Source of the DNA: Pseudomonas sp. ML2-2023-3
GTDB taxonomy: Bacteria > Pseudomonadota > Gammaproteobacteria > Pseudomonadales > Pseudomonadaceae
Reading direction: 5' to 3'
Length of the DNA stretch: 64,000 nucleotides
Assembly: GCF_037055275.1 (NCBI RefSeq)
Contig: NZ_CP146343.1
Span: forward strand, 2,638,501-2,702,500
The position numbers and the translations under genes are program-made. Below are positions 7,027 through 18,948 of this stretch, piece after piece. Position 1 is the first letter of the stretch, and each line of letters opens with the position of its first letter. A model generated the notes under the pieces. That model searched no databases. It worked only from the letters and a program-made list of their open reading frames with translations, and was not told where the DNA came from.

Positions 7027-9897
7027 ATGACCCAAGCACATTTGCCTCTGAGCACTGACAACGAGTTTATTGCCCGCCACATCGGCCCCGATGACGATGA
7101 CATACGCGCGATGCTTGCGCGGGTTGGCCACGACTCTCTTGAAGCGCTGATTGAAAGCGTGGTGCCGCACAGCATCAAAGACACCAGCGTGCTCGAACTG
7201 ACTGCCGGTGAGGGCGAAGCCCGGGCGCTGGCTGCAATCAAGACGATTGCTGGCAAAAACCTGTTGTTTCGCAATCACATCGGCCAGGGCTATTACCCGT
7301 GCCATACACCGCCTCCCATCTTGCGCAACCTGCTGGAAAATCCGGCCTGGTACACCGCCTATACCCCTTACCAGCCAGAGATCTCCCAGGGGCGGCTTGA
7401 AGCCTTGCTCAACTTCCAGACGATGGTCAGCGACCTGACCGGCATGGAAATCGCCAATGCCTCATTGCTGGACGAGGCGACAGCGGCGGCCGAGGCAATG
7501 ACCTTCTGCAAACGCCTGGCAAAAAACCGGGCCCCGGCCTTTTTCGCCTCCCATCATTGCCACCCGCAAACCCTCGACGTGCTGCGCACTCGTGCCCAGC
7601 CGCTGGGAATTGAAGTGGTGGTGGGTGATGAGTGCGAGTTGGTGCAGGAAGATTTCGAGGGTTATTTCGGCCTGCTGCTGCAATATCCCGCCAGCACCGG
7701 GGCTATCGTGGATCACCGGGCACTGGTGCAGGGCGCCCACGGGGCCGGTGCCCTGGTGGCTGTGGCGGCGGACCTGCTGGCACTGACCCTGCTGACGCCG
7801 CCCGGTGAATTCGGTGCCGACGTGGTACTGGGCAGTGCCCAGCGCTTTGGTGTGCCGTTGGGTTTTGGCGGACCTCATGCGGCTTATTTTGCAACCCGCG
7901 ACGGATTCAAGCGCGATATGCCGGGGCGTCTGGTAGGCATTTCAATCGACCGCCACGGCAAACCGGCCATGCGCCTGGCCATGCAGACCCGCGAGCAACA
8001 TATCCGCCGCGAAAAGGCCACGAGCAACATCTGCACGGCACAGGTGCTTCTGGCCAATATCGCCAGCATGTTCGCCGTCTACCACGGCCCTCGGGGCCTT
8101 GCGGACATTGCCCGACGGGTCCATCGCCTGACCTCTATTGTGGTTCAAGGGCTGCAACAGCTCGGGCACAAGGTCGAGCAGCAGCACTTCTTCGACACGG
8201 TCAGCGTGGTGCCTGCCACATCGGTTCAAGACGTGATTGACGCTGCAACCGCAGCGCAGATCAACCTGCGCCGGATCGACCCGTTGCGTGTCGGCCTGTC
8301 GCTGGACGAAACCTGCGAGCAGGCCAGCGTCGAAGCCCTGTGGTCGGTGTTTGCAACACAGGGTCAGGCATTGCCGGACTTCGCCGCACTGGCGGCAGCG
8401 ACGGGTGATTGCCTGCCGCTGGCGCTGTTGCGTGAGACGCCGATTCTGCAACACCCGGTGTTTAACCGCTACCACAGTGAAACCGAGTTGATGCGTTACC
8501 TGCGCAAGCTGGCCGACAAGGATCTGGCGCTGGACCGCACCATGATTCCATTGGGCTCCTGCACCATGAAGCTCAATGCCGCCAGCGAGATGATCCCGAT
8601 CACCTGGCCTGAGTTCGGCGCCTTGCATCCCTTTGCCCCGAGCGAGCAGACCCTGGGTTATCAGCAACTGACCCGGGAGCTGGAAGCCATGCTTTGCGCG
8701 GCCACAGGCTACGACGCCATGTCGTTGCAGCCCAATGCCGGTTCCCAGGGTGAATACGCCGGTCTGCTGGCGATTCGCGCTTACCACGCCAGCCGTGGCG
8801 AGGCCGGTCGCGATGTGTGCCTGATTCCATCTTCAGCCCACGGCACCAACCCCGCCACCGCACACATGGTCGGAATGCGCGTGGTAGTCACGGCCTGCGA
8901 TGCGCGGGGCAACGTCGACCTTGAAGACCTGCGTGCCAAGGCCATCGAGCACCGTGATCGCCTGGCTGCACTGATGATCACCTATCCCTCGACCCATGGC
9001 GTGTTCGAAGAAGGCATCCGCGAAATCTGCTCGATCATCCATGAGCACGGCGGGCAGGTGTATCTGGACGGCGCGAACATGAATGCAATGGTGGGCCTGT
9101 GTGCGCCGGGCAAGTTTGGTGGCGACGTGTCCCACCTCAACCTGCACAAAACCTTCTGCATTCCCCACGGCGGCGGCGGCCCCGGTGTTGGCCCGATCGG
9201 GGTCAAGGCGCATCTGGCACCGTTCCTGCCGGGGCATCAGACCCTGGCCCGCAAGCAGGGCGCAGTGAGTGCGGCGCCCTATGGCAGCGCGAGCATTTTG
9301 CCGATCACCTGGATGTACATGCGCATGATGGGCGGGCAGGGCCTCAAGCGCGCCTCGCAGCTTGCAATTTTGAATGCCAACTACATCGCCCGGCGTCTGG
9401 AAGAGCACTACCCGGTGCTCTATACCGGCGACAACGGCCTGGTGGCCCACGAATGCATCCTCGACCTGCGCCCGCTCAAGGAAACCAGCGGGATCAGTGT
9501 CGATGACGTTGCCAAGCGCCTGATCGACTACGGCTTCCACGCGCCAACCATGTCCTTTCCGGTGGCCGGCACATTGATGGTAGAGCCCACGGAGAGTGAG
9601 TCCCTTGCCGAGCTGGACCGCTTCTGCGACGCGATGATCAGCATTCGTGAAGAGATCCACGCCGTGCACAACGGCACGCTGGACAAGGATGACAACCCGC
9701 TCAAAAACGCGCCGCACACGGCTGCAGAGCTGGTTGGCAAGTGGACGCACCCCTACAGCCGCGAGCTGGCGGTATTCCCGCTGGAGTCATTGCGTGACGG
9801 TAAATACTGGCCGCCGGTGGGACGTGTCGACAACGTCTACGGCGATCGCAACCTGGCCTGCGCCTGCCCACCGATAGCCCTGTATCAGGACGCCTGA
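7027..9897 (+). CDS. gcvP: glycine dehydrogenase (decarboxylating), P protein
   Basis: A 956-residue single-chain P protein, the normal length for the fused alpha/beta type of proteobacteria. The N-terminal half starts with the typical ARHIGP signature. The C-terminal half carries the pyridoxal-phosphate Lys708 in [18 protein letters not shown]. It decarboxylates glycine and passes the aminomethyl group to lipoyl-GcvH. It starts 14 bp after gcvH, consistent with co-transcription. No frameshift or missing active-site residue was seen. Confidence 0.97.
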   Translation: MTQAHLPLSTDNEFIARHIGPDDDDIRAMLARVGHDSLEALIESVVPHSIKDTSVLELTAGEGEARALAAIKTIAGKNLLFRNHIGQGYYPCHTPPPILRNLLENPAWYTAYTPYQPEISQGRLEALLNFQTMVSDLTGMEIANASLLDEATAAAEAMTFCKRLAKNRAPAFFASHHCHPQTLDVLRTRAQPLGIEVVVGDECELVQEDFEGYFGLLLQYPASTGAIVDHRALVQGAHGAGALVAVAADLLALTLLTPPGEFGADVVLGSAQRFGVPLGFGGPHAAYFATRDGFKRDMPGRLVGISIDRHGKPAMRLAMQTREQHIRREKATSNICTAQVLLANIASMFAVYHGPRGLADIARRVHRLTSIVVQGLQQLGHKVEQQHFFDTVSVVPATSVQDVIDAATAAQINLRRIDPLRVGLSLDETCEQASVEALWSVFATQGQALPDFAALAAATGDCLPLALLRETPILQHPVFNRYHSETELMRYLRKLADKDLALDRTMIPLGSCTMKLNAASEMIPITWPEFGALHPFAPSEQTLGYQQLTRELEAMLCAATGYDAMSLQPNAGSQGEYAGLLAIRAYHASRGEAGRDVCLIPSSAHGTNPATAHMVGMRVVVTACDARGNVDLEDLRAKAIEHRDRLAALMITYPSTHGVFEEGIREICSIIHEHGGQVYLDGANMNAMVGLCAPGKFGGDVSHLNLHKTFCIPHGGGGPGVGPIGVKAHLAPFLPGHQTLARKQGAVSAAPYGSASILPITWMYMRMMGGQGLKRASQLAILNANYIARRLEEHYPVLYTGDNGLVAHECILDLRPLKETSGISVDDVAKRLIDYGFHAPTMSFPVAGTLMVEPTESESLAELDRFCDAMISIREEIHAVHNGTLDKDDNPLKNAPHTAAELVGKWTHPYSRELAVFPLESLRDGKYWPPVGRVDNVYGDRNLACACPPIALYQDA

Positions 9898-9899
9898 TC

Positions 9900-9929
9900 G
9901 CTCTGCCCGGATTACGATCCGGGCAGAGC
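9900..9929 (+). other. perfect hairpin between gcvP and glyA
   Basis: A 12-bp perfect stem (GCTCTGCCCGGA/TCCGGGCAGAGC) with a 6-base loop begins 3 bp after the gcvP stop. It is followed by an A-rich leader, not a T-run, so a simple terminator is unlikely. It may mark an mRNA processing or partial attenuation point inside the operon. Confidence 0.65.
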
Positions 9930-9964
9930 CTGAAACGTGAATCTCTAATAAAAAGGAAAATCTC

Positions 9965-11218
<1,254 letters not shown>

Positions 11219-11226
11219 AGGCGAGC

Positions 11227-12603
11227 ATGTCGCTAAGTGTGTTTGATCTGTTCAAAGTGGGGATCGGTCCTTCCAGTTCGCATACGGTAGGGCCGATGAA
11301 AGCTGCCGTGGCGTTTGCCCAGGGGCTCAAGGCGCAAGGGCTGCTGGAACAGACAGAAAGTGTGCGTGCCGAGTTGTATGGCTCGCTCGGTGCTACCGGC
11401 AAGGGTCATGGCAGCGACAAGGCCGTCATGCTGGGGCTGGAAGGGGATTACCCGGATACCCTGGACACCACCACGGCGGATGCGCGGGTTAGCGCGATTC
11501 GCAGTTCGGCCAGTCTGTCGTTGCTCGGTGAAAAAGCGATCCGCTTCGTCGAGAAAGAGCACCTGGCGATGATTCGCAAGCCCCTGCCTTACCACCCCAA
11601 CGGCATGATCCTGCGAGCGTTCGACCAGGCCGGATTGCAAATGTGCAGCCGTGAATATTATTCGGTGGGTGGCGGCTTTGTGGTCGATGAGCAAGCCATC
11701 GGGGTCAATCGCATCGTTGCTGATCGAACCCCGTTGCGCTATCCGTTTTTGTCGGGCCGTGAACTGCTGGAGCAATGTACCCGCAGCGGTCTTTCGATCA
11801 GTGCGTTGATGGCCCGGAACGAGGCGGCCTGGCACACCCCGCAGCAGCTTCGCGAGGGGTTGCTGCATATCTGGCAAGTGATGCAGGACTGCGTGCTCGC
11901 CGGATGCCGCAATGAGGGAATCATGCCTGGCGGACTCAAGGTCAGGCGCCGTGCGGCGCAGCTCTACCGCCAGTTGAGCAGCAATCCGGAAGCGGCACTC
12001 AAGGACAGCCTCTCGGTGCTCGACTGGGTCAACCTGTACGCGCTGGCCGTCAATGAAGAAAACGCCAGCGGTGGCAGGGTCGTGACGGCACCCACCAATG
12101 GCGCGGCGGGGATCGTGCCTGCGGTATTGCACTACTACGTACGATTTGTGCCGGGAGCGGATGAAAACGGGGTGCAGCGCTTTCTGTTGACGGCGGCGGC
12201 CATCGGCATTCTGTACAAGGAAAACGCCTCGATTTCCGGTGCCGAAGTCGGCTGCCAGGGCGAGGTGGGTGTTGCCTGCTCGATGGCTGCCGGGGCGCTC
12301 TGCGAGGTGCTGGGCGGCACGGTGGAGCAAGTGGAAAACGCTGCCGAAATCGGTATGGAACACAATCTGGGCCTGACCTGCGACCCGATTGGCGGTCTGG
12401 TGCAAGTGCCCTGCATCGAGCGCAACGCGATGGGCTCGGTCAAGGCGATCAATGCTGCGCGCATGGCCTTGAGGGGCGACGGCAAGCACTTTGTCTCCCT
12501 CGACAAAGTGATCCGCACCATGCGTCAGACAGGCGCCGACATGAAGAGCAAGTACAAGGAAACCGCACGCGGTGGCCTGGCCGTGAACATCATCGAATGC
12601 TGA
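11227..12603 (+). CDS. sdaA: L-serine ammonia-lyase (4Fe-4S, single chain)
   Basis: A 458-residue fused L-serine dehydratase. The beta-domain motif [13 protein letters not shown] lies at the N-terminus. The alpha domain carries the cluster cysteines in [12 protein letters not shown] and [14 protein letters not shown]. It converts serine to pyruvate and ammonia, completing conversion of two glycines to pyruvate, CO2 and ammonia. The start at 11227 follows AGAGGCG and gives the usual [16 protein letters not shown]. The gap to glyA is 8 bp. Confidence 0.95.
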   Translation: MSLSVFDLFKVGIGPSSSHTVGPMKAAVAFAQGLKAQGLLEQTESVRAELYGSLGATGKGHGSDKAVMLGLEGDYPDTLDTTTADARVSAIRSSASLSLLGEKAIRFVEKEHLAMIRKPLPYHPNGMILRAFDQAGLQMCSREYYSVGGGFVVDEQAIGVNRIVADRTPLRYPFLSGRELLEQCTRSGLSISALMARNEAAWHTPQQLREGLLHIWQVMQDCVLAGCRNEGIMPGGLKVRRRAAQLYRQLSSNPEAALKDSLSVLDWVNLYALAVNEENASGGRVVTAPTNGAAGIVPAVLHYYVRFVPGADENGVQRFLLTAAAIGILYKENASISGAEVGCQGEVGVACSMAAGALCEVLGGTVEQVENAAEIGMEHNLGLTCDPIGGLVQVPCIERNAMGSVKAINAARMALRGDGKHFVSLDKVIRTMRQTGADMKSKYKETARGGLAVNIIEC

Positions 12604-12633
12604 CATCTTTTCAACTCATTCAAGGATTCACCC

Positions 12634-13755
12634 ATGTCTGACGAACAACTGCTGAAAACCCCGTTGCACGTTTTGCACCTGGAGCTTGGCGCCCGCCTGG
12701 TGCCTTTTGCCGGTTACGAAATGCCGGTGCAATATCCGTTGGGCGTGATGAAAGAGCATCAGCACACCCGCGAACAGGCGGGCCTGTTCGACGTATCGCA
12801 CATGGGCCAGATCCGCCTGCACGGTGCGGGTGCGGCAAGGGCCCTGGAAGCACTGGTGCCGGTGGACATCATCGACCTGCCCGTGGGTATGCAGCGCTAT
12901 GCCATGTTCACCGATGAGAACGGTGGCATCCTCGACGACCTGATGGTGGCCAATGCCGGGGAGTACTTGTTTCTGGTGGTCAACGCCGGTTGCAAGCAAC
13001 AGGACCTGGCGCATTTGATCCGGAACCTGGGCGCTGCCTGCGAAGTGGAGTCGCTGTTCGACAGCCGCGCCTTGCTTGCCCTGCAGGGGCCGAAGGCTGC
13101 TCAAGTGCTGGGGCGCCTGGCCCCGGAGGTACAGGCCATGACCTTTATGCAATTTGCCAGCGTGCGTTTGCTCGGTGTCGATTGTTACGTCAGTCGCTCC
13201 GGTTACACCGGCGAAGATGGCTACGAAATTTCCGTTCCGGTCGAACAGGCAATACGGCTGGCCCGTGCGCTTCTGGCCGAGCCCGAGGTCAAGCCTGTCG
13301 GTCTGGGTGCCCGGGATTCGCTGCGCCTGGAAGCGGGCCTGTGCCTGTACGGCCATGACATGGACGTCACCACGACACCGGTTGAGGCCAGCCTGGGCTG
13401 GGCTATTTCAAAGGTGCGGCGCACCGACGGCGAGCGTGCCGGTGGCTTCCCCGGAGCCGGGCGCATCCTCGGGCAGCAGCGCGAAGGCGTGGCCAGCAAA
13501 CGCGTTGGCTTGTTGCCTCTGGAGCGTGTGCCGGTGCGTGAAGGCACACCAATCGTCAATGCCCAGGAGCAGGTGATCGGCCATGTCACCAGCGGTGGTT
13601 TTGGTCCCAGCCTCGGCGGTCCGCTTGCGATCGGCTATGTGCAAAACGCCCATGCTGCACTCGACAGCGAAGTCTTCGCCGTGGTGCGGGGCAAGTGGGT
13701 GCCGATGCGGGTGGTTAAAACGCCTTTCGTCCCTCAGCGTTACTACCGGGGCTGA
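12634..13755 (+). CDS. gcvT: aminomethyltransferase, T protein
   Basis: A 373-residue folate-binding T protein. The N-terminal stretch GARLVPFAGYEMPVQYP and the Asp-bearing DVSHMGQI motif are typical; the C-terminal barrel ends in VVKTPFVPQRYYRG. It releases ammonia from the aminomethyl-H protein and makes methylene-THF, the substrate of the adjacent glyA product. It lies 30 bp after sdaA in the same operon. Confidence 0.95.
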   Translation: MSDEQLLKTPLHVLHLELGARLVPFAGYEMPVQYPLGVMKEHQHTREQAGLFDVSHMGQIRLHGAGAARALEALVPVDIIDLPVGMQRYAMFTDENGGILDDLMVANAGEYLFLVVNAGCKQQDLAHLIRNLGAACEVESLFDSRALLALQGPKAAQVLGRLAPEVQAMTFMQFASVRLLGVDCYVSRSGYTGEDGYEISVPVEQAIRLARALLAEPEVKPVGLGARDSLRLEAGLCLYGHDMDVTTTPVEASLGWAISKVRRTDGERAGGFPGAGRILGQQREGVASKRVGLLPLERVPVREGTPIVNAQEQVIGHVTSGGFGPSLGGPLAIGYVQNAHAALDSEVFAVVRGKWVPMRVVKTPFVPQRYYRG

Positions 13756-13779
13756 GGCCGCGATGCGAGGAGCACTAGC

Positions 13780-14748
13780 ATGAGTGAACACCTGTCTGTC
13801 GCCACCCGCCCGCAACCGTTGCAGGCGGGGATCAAATTGCGCGGAGCCGACAAGGTTGCCCGTATCCCGGTGAAGATCCTGCCGACCGAAGATGTACCGC
13901 GTAAGCCTGACTGGATCCGCGTGCCGATATCCACCTCGCCGGAGGTGGCGCGGGTCAAGGCGCTGCTGCGCAAACACAAACTGCACAGCGTGTGTGAAGA
14001 GGCTTCTTGCCCGAATCTGGGCGAGTGTTTCTCGGGCGGTACCGCGACGTTCATGATCATGGGTGATATCTGTACCCGTCGCTGCCCGTTCTGTGACGTG
14101 GGACACGGCCGCCCGAGGCCGCTGGATGCAGATGAACCGAAGAACCTGGCGATTGCCATCGCCGACCTTCGACTCAAATACGTGGTCATCACCTCGGTGG
14201 ACCGTGACGACTTGCGAGACGGCGGTGCCGGACACTTTGTCGACTGCCTGCGCGAAATTCGCAAGCTGTCACCGGGCGTACAGCTGGAAACCCTGGTGCC
14301 CGACTATCGCGGTCGCATGGACGTGGCACTGGCGATCACAGCGCAAGAGCCGCCTGATGTGTTCAACCACAATCTGGAAACAGTGCCGCGGCTGTACAAG
14401 GCGGCGCGCCCCGGATCGGATTTCGAGTGGTCACTGGACTTGCTGCAGAACTTCAAGCACAAGGTGCCCCATGTGCCGACCAAGTCCGGCTTGATGCTGG
14501 GTTTGGGGGAGACGGACGAGGAAGTGATCCAGGTGATGCAGCGCATGCGCGAGCATGATGTCGACATGCTGACGCTGGGACAGTACCTGCAGCCCTCGCG
14601 CAGCCACCTGCCGGTTCAGCGTTTCGTGCACCCGGACACCTTCGCCTGGTTTGCAGAGGAGGGGCAGCGCATGGGTTTCAAAAACGTCGCGTCGGGGCCG
14701 CTGGTGCGCTCCTCTTACCACGCTGATGAGCAGATGAAGGGGGTTTGA
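13780..14748 (+). CDS. lipA: lipoyl synthase, operon-linked paralogue
   Basis: A 322-residue radical SAM enzyme. The SAM-cluster motif is CTRRCPFC (in [19 protein letters not shown]). The auxiliary cluster is C-X4-C-X5-C in [12 protein letters not shown], and the terminal serine ligand lies in RSSYHAD. It inserts two sulfurs into octanoyl groups on lipoyl domains. It starts 24 bp after gcvT. The usual housekeeping lipA of pseudomonads lies beside lipB, so this is probably a second copy devoted to GcvH. That paralogue status is inferred, since the rest of the genome is not visible. Confidence 0.93.
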   Translation: MSEHLSVATRPQPLQAGIKLRGADKVARIPVKILPTEDVPRKPDWIRVPISTSPEVARVKALLRKHKLHSVCEEASCPNLGECFSGGTATFMIMGDICTRRCPFCDVGHGRPRPLDADEPKNLAIAIADLRLKYVVITSVDRDDLRDGGAGHFVDCLREIRKLSPGVQLETLVPDYRGRMDVALAITAQEPPDVFNHNLETVPRLYKAARPGSDFEWSLDLLQNFKHKVPHVPTKSGLMLGLGETDEEVIQVMQRMREHDVDMLTLGQYLQPSRSHLPVQRFVHPDTFAWFAEEGQRMGFKNVASGPLVRSSYHADEQMKGV

Positions 14749-14779
14749 TACAAGAGCCGTAGCCGCTGGCGAAGGAATG

Positions 14780-14803
14780 AGGCTGCGTCCACGGGCGCAG
14801 CCT
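14780..14803. terminator. hairpin between convergent lipA and fpvF
   Basis: Stem AGGCTGCG/CGCAGCCT with an 8-base loop lies in the 118-bp space between two convergent operons. No long T-run is present on either side, so only a possible bidirectional terminator is claimed. Confidence 0.5.
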
Positions 14804-14866
14804 TCGGCCGTTGCCACGAACGGGCGGGCCCCATTGAAAGCGTCGTAATGGGTCAGGTGACGAAGC

Positions 14867-15772
14867 TTAATCGGTGCTCAGTACCTTGACGATGGCGTCA
14901 ATATTGCCCTGCAACTCGGCCACAGGATCGGTGCCGTCTGCCGTCACCACCACCAGTTCACTGCCACCCTCGGCAATTGCAGCGATGACTGCAGCCGAAG
15001 GCTGGCGGTGATCCAGCACCAGCGCCACATCATTGTCTTTCAGGGTGTGGGTCAGCGCTTGCAGCGACTCGGGCGTCCAGGTCTCATCCCCTTTGTGATC
15101 GACTTCGACCCGTTCCAGATTCAACCCGCCAATCAAGTAGTCCAGCCGATCCGACAGGCTCACCACGGCCAGATTGTCGGCCTTGGCCAGCTGTGCCTCG
15201 CTGTCGGCGCTGAGCTTGAGCAAACGCTGTTTCAGACTCGCCAGGTTGGCTTCGATCTTCGGCTTGGCAGCAGGCGCCAACCGCACCAGGTCGGCCGCGA
15301 TCACATCCGCCATGCGTCCCATGTTGTTGCTGGTCAGCCACGGCTGGCTGTTCAGGCCATCGCTGTGAGCTCCCGGCTGTACGGCTATGCCCGGCAGGCT
15401 GCCGTCCACTGGCCGCGCCGCGTCAACTTCAACAATGCGGATATTGCTGCGTCGTGCCATCGGATACAGCGGGTCATCGCTCCACAATGAGCGCAGGCCG
15501 ATCACGGCATCGGCCTGTGTGGCCAGCGTGTGCAGGGCAGGGGCGCCGCGCCCGCTGAAGTAGGCGTTCTGTCGGCTTCCGGGCAGGTTGGCCGCTGCGG
15601 CCCGTTCCAGGGTCACGTTACTGTCCTTGAGCAGCAACTCGCCCAGCCCGTAGGTGATCGGCAGACTGGCGAGGACGCGCACCGGTTGCGTCGCTGTGTC
15701 GGCTGCCAGCAGAGGCGTGCTGAGCAGGCCGGTAATGGCCAGGGCCAGTGAGAGTTTGCGCAGAGTGAACAT
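14867..15772 (-). CDS. fpvF: periplasmic metal-binding protein FpvF
   Basis: A 301-residue substrate-binding protein with a signal peptide (MFTLRKLSLALAITGLLSTPLLAAD) and a ZnuA/TroA-like two-lobe fold. It is the last gene of an eight-gene set whose order matches P. aeruginosa fpvGHJK-fpvCDEF (PA2403-PA2410). There the ABC transporter FpvDE works with two binding proteins, FpvC and FpvF, on iron freed from pyoverdine. Its start lies immediately after the fpvE stop. It lacks the clear His-rich ligand set seen in FpvC, consistent with a role in binding the siderophore or partner protein, but that is inference. Confidence 0.85.
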   Translation of the reverse strand: MFTLRKLSLALAITGLLSTPLLAADTATQPVRVLASLPITYGLGELLLKDSNVTLERAAAANLPGSRQNAYFSGRGAPALHTLATQADAVIGLRSLWSDDPLYPMARRSNIRIVEVDAARPVDGSLPGIAVQPGAHSDGLNSQPWLTSNNMGRMADVIAADLVRLAPAAKPKIEANLASLKQRLLKLSADSEAQLAKADNLAVVSLSDRLDYLIGGLNLERVEVDHKGDETWTPESLQALTHTLKDNDVALVLDHRQPSAAVIAAIAEGGSELVVVTADGTDPVAELQGNIDAIVKVLSTD

Positions 15773-16672
15773 TTATCCAATATTCCCTTTCAGGCTGGGC
15801 ACCACGCCCCGGGCGATGGCGGCGAGGGCGAAGGCGATACCGGCCATCAAAATAATTGCGGCGCCGGACGGGATCGGCAGGTCAAACACGATGGGCAGCA
15901 GGATGCCGCACAGGGTGCTGACGGTGGCGATCAGTACTGAAATCCAGAAAAAACCCTTCAGCGACTGGCTGAGCAAACGCGCCGCCGCTGCCGGAATCAC
16001 CAGCAGGGCGCCCACCAGAATCGCGCCAATGACTTTAACGGCCGCGACGGTAATCAGCGTCACCAGGATCACAAACAGATAGTCCAGGGACTTCACTGCC
16101 ACCCCGCGTACAGCGGCCAGTTGCGGGTTGAAACTGGCGAGCATGATGCGGTTGTACAGCGGCAGGCTGAGGCCCAGCACCAGCGCGCCGACAATCGCCA
16201 GTACCAGCAGATCATTGCCGTTGACCGTCAACACTGAACCGAACAGCACGTTTTCCAGGATATGCACGTTGATCTTGCCCGCCAGAATCAGCAGCAGGCT
16301 GGCGCCCAGTGCCAATGACACCGACAGGAACACGCCGATCAGGGTATCCGGTGCCAGCCCGGTGCGATTGCGCAGGTAATTGAGCGAGATGCCGAACAAC
16401 AGGCAGTAGCCGAACAGGCTGCCATAAGGTCCGGTGTAGGGCTCACCCAGCAGGATGCCGATGGCCACGCCGGTCAGCGCGGCATGGCCCACGGCTTCGG
16501 AAAAAAACGCGAAACGCTTGACCACCACCAGCGTGCCCAGGCCGCCGAGTACCGGGCCAATCAGCAAACCGGCAAGCAATGCATTGACCACAAAACCGTA
16601 AGCCAGCACTTCGGGCAAATAGCCTGCAGATGCCCAGCCCTGAACCATCAGACGGAACGCTTCGTAACTCAT
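15773..16672 (-). CDS. fpvE: ABC transporter permease FpvE
   Basis: A 299-residue integral membrane protein with about eight hydrophobic helices, of the ZnuB/MntB (ABC-3) permease family. FFSEAVGHAALTGVAIG matches the conserved ABC-3 loop that contacts the ATPase. It moves metal released in the periplasm into the cytoplasm. The start overlaps the fpvD stop by 4 bp. Confidence 0.87.
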   Translation of the reverse strand: MSYEAFRLMVQGWASAGYLPEVLAYGFVVNALLAGLLIGPVLGGLGTLVVVKRFAFFSEAVGHAALTGVAIGILLGEPYTGPYGSLFGYCLLFGISLNYLRNRTGLAPDTLIGVFLSVSLALGASLLLILAGKINVHILENVLFGSVLTVNGNDLLVLAIVGALVLGLSLPLYNRIMLASFNPQLAAVRGVAVKSLDYLFVILVTLITVAAVKVIGAILVGALLVIPAAAARLLSQSLKGFFWISVLIATVSTLCGILLPIVFDLPIPSGAAIILMAGIAFALAAIARGVVPSLKGNIG

Positions 16673-17424
16673 GAAAGGGCGCTCCCGTGAGCCTTGGGAT
16701 GGGTTGAAAACAGGTTGAGCAAGCGTTCGGGGCTCAGGGTCTGTTCAGGCGGGCCGTCGAACAGGACCTGGCGATTGAGCCCGGTCACCCGTTCTGCCAG
16801 TCGTTTCACGGCGGCCAGATCGTGCTCGATCCACACCACGGTAACTCCGGCCTGACGCCATTCAGTCAGCAAGCGCTCAAACACTCGGGCACCGGCCTCG
16901 TCCAGCGCCGACATGGGTTCATCCAGCACCAGCAGTTGCGGTGCGGGGATCAGGCCCTGTGCCAGCAACACGCGCTGGCGTTCACCGCCGGACAGCGCAC
17001 CCATGCGCCGCTTGCGCTTGTCCTGCATGCCCACACGCTCCAGCGCGTCGCCGATGGCCGGAGCCACCTTGCGCGACAACCCCATAAACGCCGGGCGGCG
17101 CTGGCACATGGCGGCCATGAAATCATCCACGGTCATGGGCAGTCCGCGATCGAACTCCAGTGCCTGGGGAACATAGCCGATCAAGCCCGGTTCACCGGGC
17201 CAGTCAAGGCACAGGCGACCCTGATGGGGCATTTGCCCCAGCAGCGTCTTGATCAGCGAGCTTTTGCCCCCGCCGTTTGGCCCCACCAGCGCATGGACAC
17301 TGCCGGGGCGAATGCTGAAACTGACGTGATCCAGAATGGGCGTTCGACCCAGGGTCAGCGACACCTGATCAAACGTCACTCCCGGCCCGCAGGCCGCTAC
17401 CGGCAAGTGTTCAACGGCAGTCAT
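16669..17424 (-). CDS. fpvD: ABC transporter ATP-binding protein FpvD
   Basis: A 251-residue ATPase with Walker A GPNGGGKSS, signature ALSGGERQRVLLA and Walker B LLVLDEPMSALD. It energises the FpvE permease. Four-base overlaps with fpvC upstream and fpvE downstream point to one coupled transcript. Confidence 0.88.
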   Translation of the reverse strand: MTAVEHLPVAACGPGVTFDQVSLTLGRTPILDHVSFSIRPGSVHALVGPNGGGKSSLIKTLLGQMPHQGRLCLDWPGEPGLIGYVPQALEFDRGLPMTVDDFMAAMCQRRPAFMGLSRKVAPAIGDALERVGMQDKRKRRMGALSGGERQRVLLAQGLIPAPQLLVLDEPMSALDEAGARVFERLLTEWRQAGVTVVWIEHDLAAVKRLAERVTGLNRQVLFDGPPEQTLSPERLLNLFSTHPKAHGSALS

Positions 17425-18359
17425 GCTCCGGCCTCCTGAATGGCCCTGACCACGGTATTGAGGTTGCCGGTCATTTCTTTTTCGTACTTGTCAGCGCTGT
17501 AGTCGCCATAGGAAATATGGGAGAGCGGGTACAGTTTGACCCCGGACTCGCGCTGAATGGTCTCGACATAAGTGGACGGGAAGTCCATCTCGGAGAAGAT
17601 CACCTTCACATCCAGCTCGCGCAGTTGATCGATGGTTTTCTTCAACTGGCTGGGGCTTGGCTCAATGCCGTGGGCCGGCTCGACCACGGCAGTGACCTCC
17701 AGGCCGAACTCGCGCAGCAGGTAGTCGTAAGCCGCGTGCACCGTGGCCACGCGCAGGTCGGCGTTCGGAGCCTGGGTCAACCTGGCCAGGGCATCGGCCC
17801 GCATTTGACGCAGGCGCTTGCCATAGGCGCGGGCATTGGCGGTGTAGGTCCTGGCGTTGGCCGGATCGAGTTTGCCCAGTTCACGGGCAATGTTGTTGAC
17901 CTGGGCAATCGAGGCGCTGATCGACAGAAAGGTGTGGGGGTTGACCACCTTGCCCGCACCACGCGCTGCGTTGCCGGTGGCGGCCAGCAAGGGGACATTC
18001 TGGTTGGCCTCGATCACCGGGATGTCGGGTTTTTCGCTGGCCTCGATCATGCGGTCGGCAAAGTCATCATGGCCCACGCCATTGAGCACGATTACATCCA
18101 GTGTACCGATGCGCTTGATGTCTTCAGCGCGGGGCTCATAGGCGTGGGGGTTAAAGCCTGCGGGAATCAACGGCACCACTTCGGCCTTGTCACCGACGAT
18201 ATTGGCCACGTAGCTGTAGTAAGGGTGCAGGGTGATACCGATGCGCAGCGGCTTGGCCAGCGGGGTCGGGGCATCGGCAAATGCCTGGGGTGACAGACAA
18301 AAGGCAAACAGGGCGGCCAGCAGCACGGTGCGGCGACGCACAACAGATGAAATCGACAT
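17421..18359 (-). CDS. fpvC: periplasmic metal-binding protein FpvC
   Basis: A 312-residue ZnuA-like binding protein with a signal peptide ending SPQAFA. Candidate metal ligands are visible in GITLHPYYSY, FNPHAYEP, VNPHTFLS and the late acidic motif EMDFPSTY. In P. aeruginosa FpvC binds ferrous iron released from pyoverdine by FpvG. The gene follows fpvK after a 34-bp gap, the only gap of note in the operon, so a secondary ribosome site or promoter may lie there. Confidence 0.87.
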   Translation of the reverse strand: MSISSVVRRRTVLLAALFAFCLSPQAFADAPTPLAKPLRIGITLHPYYSYVANIVGDKAEVVPLIPAGFNPHAYEPRAEDIKRIGTLDVIVLNGVGHDDFADRMIEASEKPDIPVIEANQNVPLLAATGNAARGAGKVVNPHTFLSISASIAQVNNIARELGKLDPANARTYTANARAYGKRLRQMRADALARLTQAPNADLRVATVHAAYDYLLREFGLEVTAVVEPAHGIEPSPSQLKKTIDQLRELDVKVIFSEMDFPSTYVETIQRESGVKLYPLSHISYGDYSADKYEKEMTGNLNTVVRAIQEAGA

Positions 18360-18393
18360 GGCGAGCAGTCTTCTCTCAGGTCAAGCGGTGGGT

Positions 18394-18948
18394 TCAGTGC
18401 CGATGCTGGCGTGTGACCCCGGCATCGAATTGCGCGATCACTTGCTGCCAGCCACTTTGATTAAGGGCGGCATCGCTGAAGTCGGCGGGGGCTTTTGCGT
18501 CGGGATTGCGGTTGAGCCATATATCCGGCTGGGTGCTGATTCGCATCAAGAACGACCCCGCCACCTCAGGGGTGGGGCTCAGGCCCAGGTAGGCCTGTTC
18601 ACCGAGCAGCTGCCAGACATGGTTGCCACGGCTGACGGAGCTGGCATCGCTGGCAAAGGGGGCAAAGCCTTCTTCGGCCAGTTGGACGGGTTGGGGCAGG
18701 GCGCTGGACGCTTCGCGCAGCAACTGGATTTCGTCCAGCGTGACCCGCAGGTCGGCGTAGATGCCTTGTTCGGCAGCGCTCAGGTCCCGTCGTGCATCCA
18801 GTTGATGGGCGGCCACGGAAGTCACTTCCTGGGATTCGTGACGCCAGGCCACCACGGAGCCGGCCACGGTCAGAATCAACAGGCACAGCAGCAACACATA
18901 CAGGGTTTCATGACCGGCACCGGCCGGGCGCACTACGTGAGTACTCAT
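18394..18948 (-). CDS. fpvK: periplasmic/membrane protein FpvK
   Basis: A 184-residue protein starting MSTHVVRPAG, with one membrane helix at about residues 15-35 (LYVLLLCLLILTVAGSVVAW) and a periplasmic remainder. There are no known catalytic motifs. Position between fpvJ and fpvC identifies it as the FpvK counterpart (PA2406). In P. aeruginosa FpvJ and FpvK associate with the pyoverdine-iron reduction and uptake complex. The start was set at 18948 because upstream sequence in frame lacks a membrane or leader pattern and overlaps fpvJ; the 4-bp overlap supports it. Confidence 0.8.
   Translation of the reverse strand: MSTHVVRPAGAGHETLYVLLLCLLILTVAGSVVAWRHESQEVTSVAAHQLDARRDLSAAEQGIYADLRVTLDEIQLLREASSALPQPVQLAEEGFAPFASDASSVSRGNHVWQLLGEQAYLGLSPTPEVAGSFLMRISTQPDIWLNRNPDAKAPADFSDAALNQSGWQQVIAQFDAGVTRQHRH

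Noticed and set aside
11233..12606. 457-codon open frame opposite sdaA
   Set aside because: Low-complexity shadow of sdaA; no recognisable domain, and the + strand gene has all active-site motifs.
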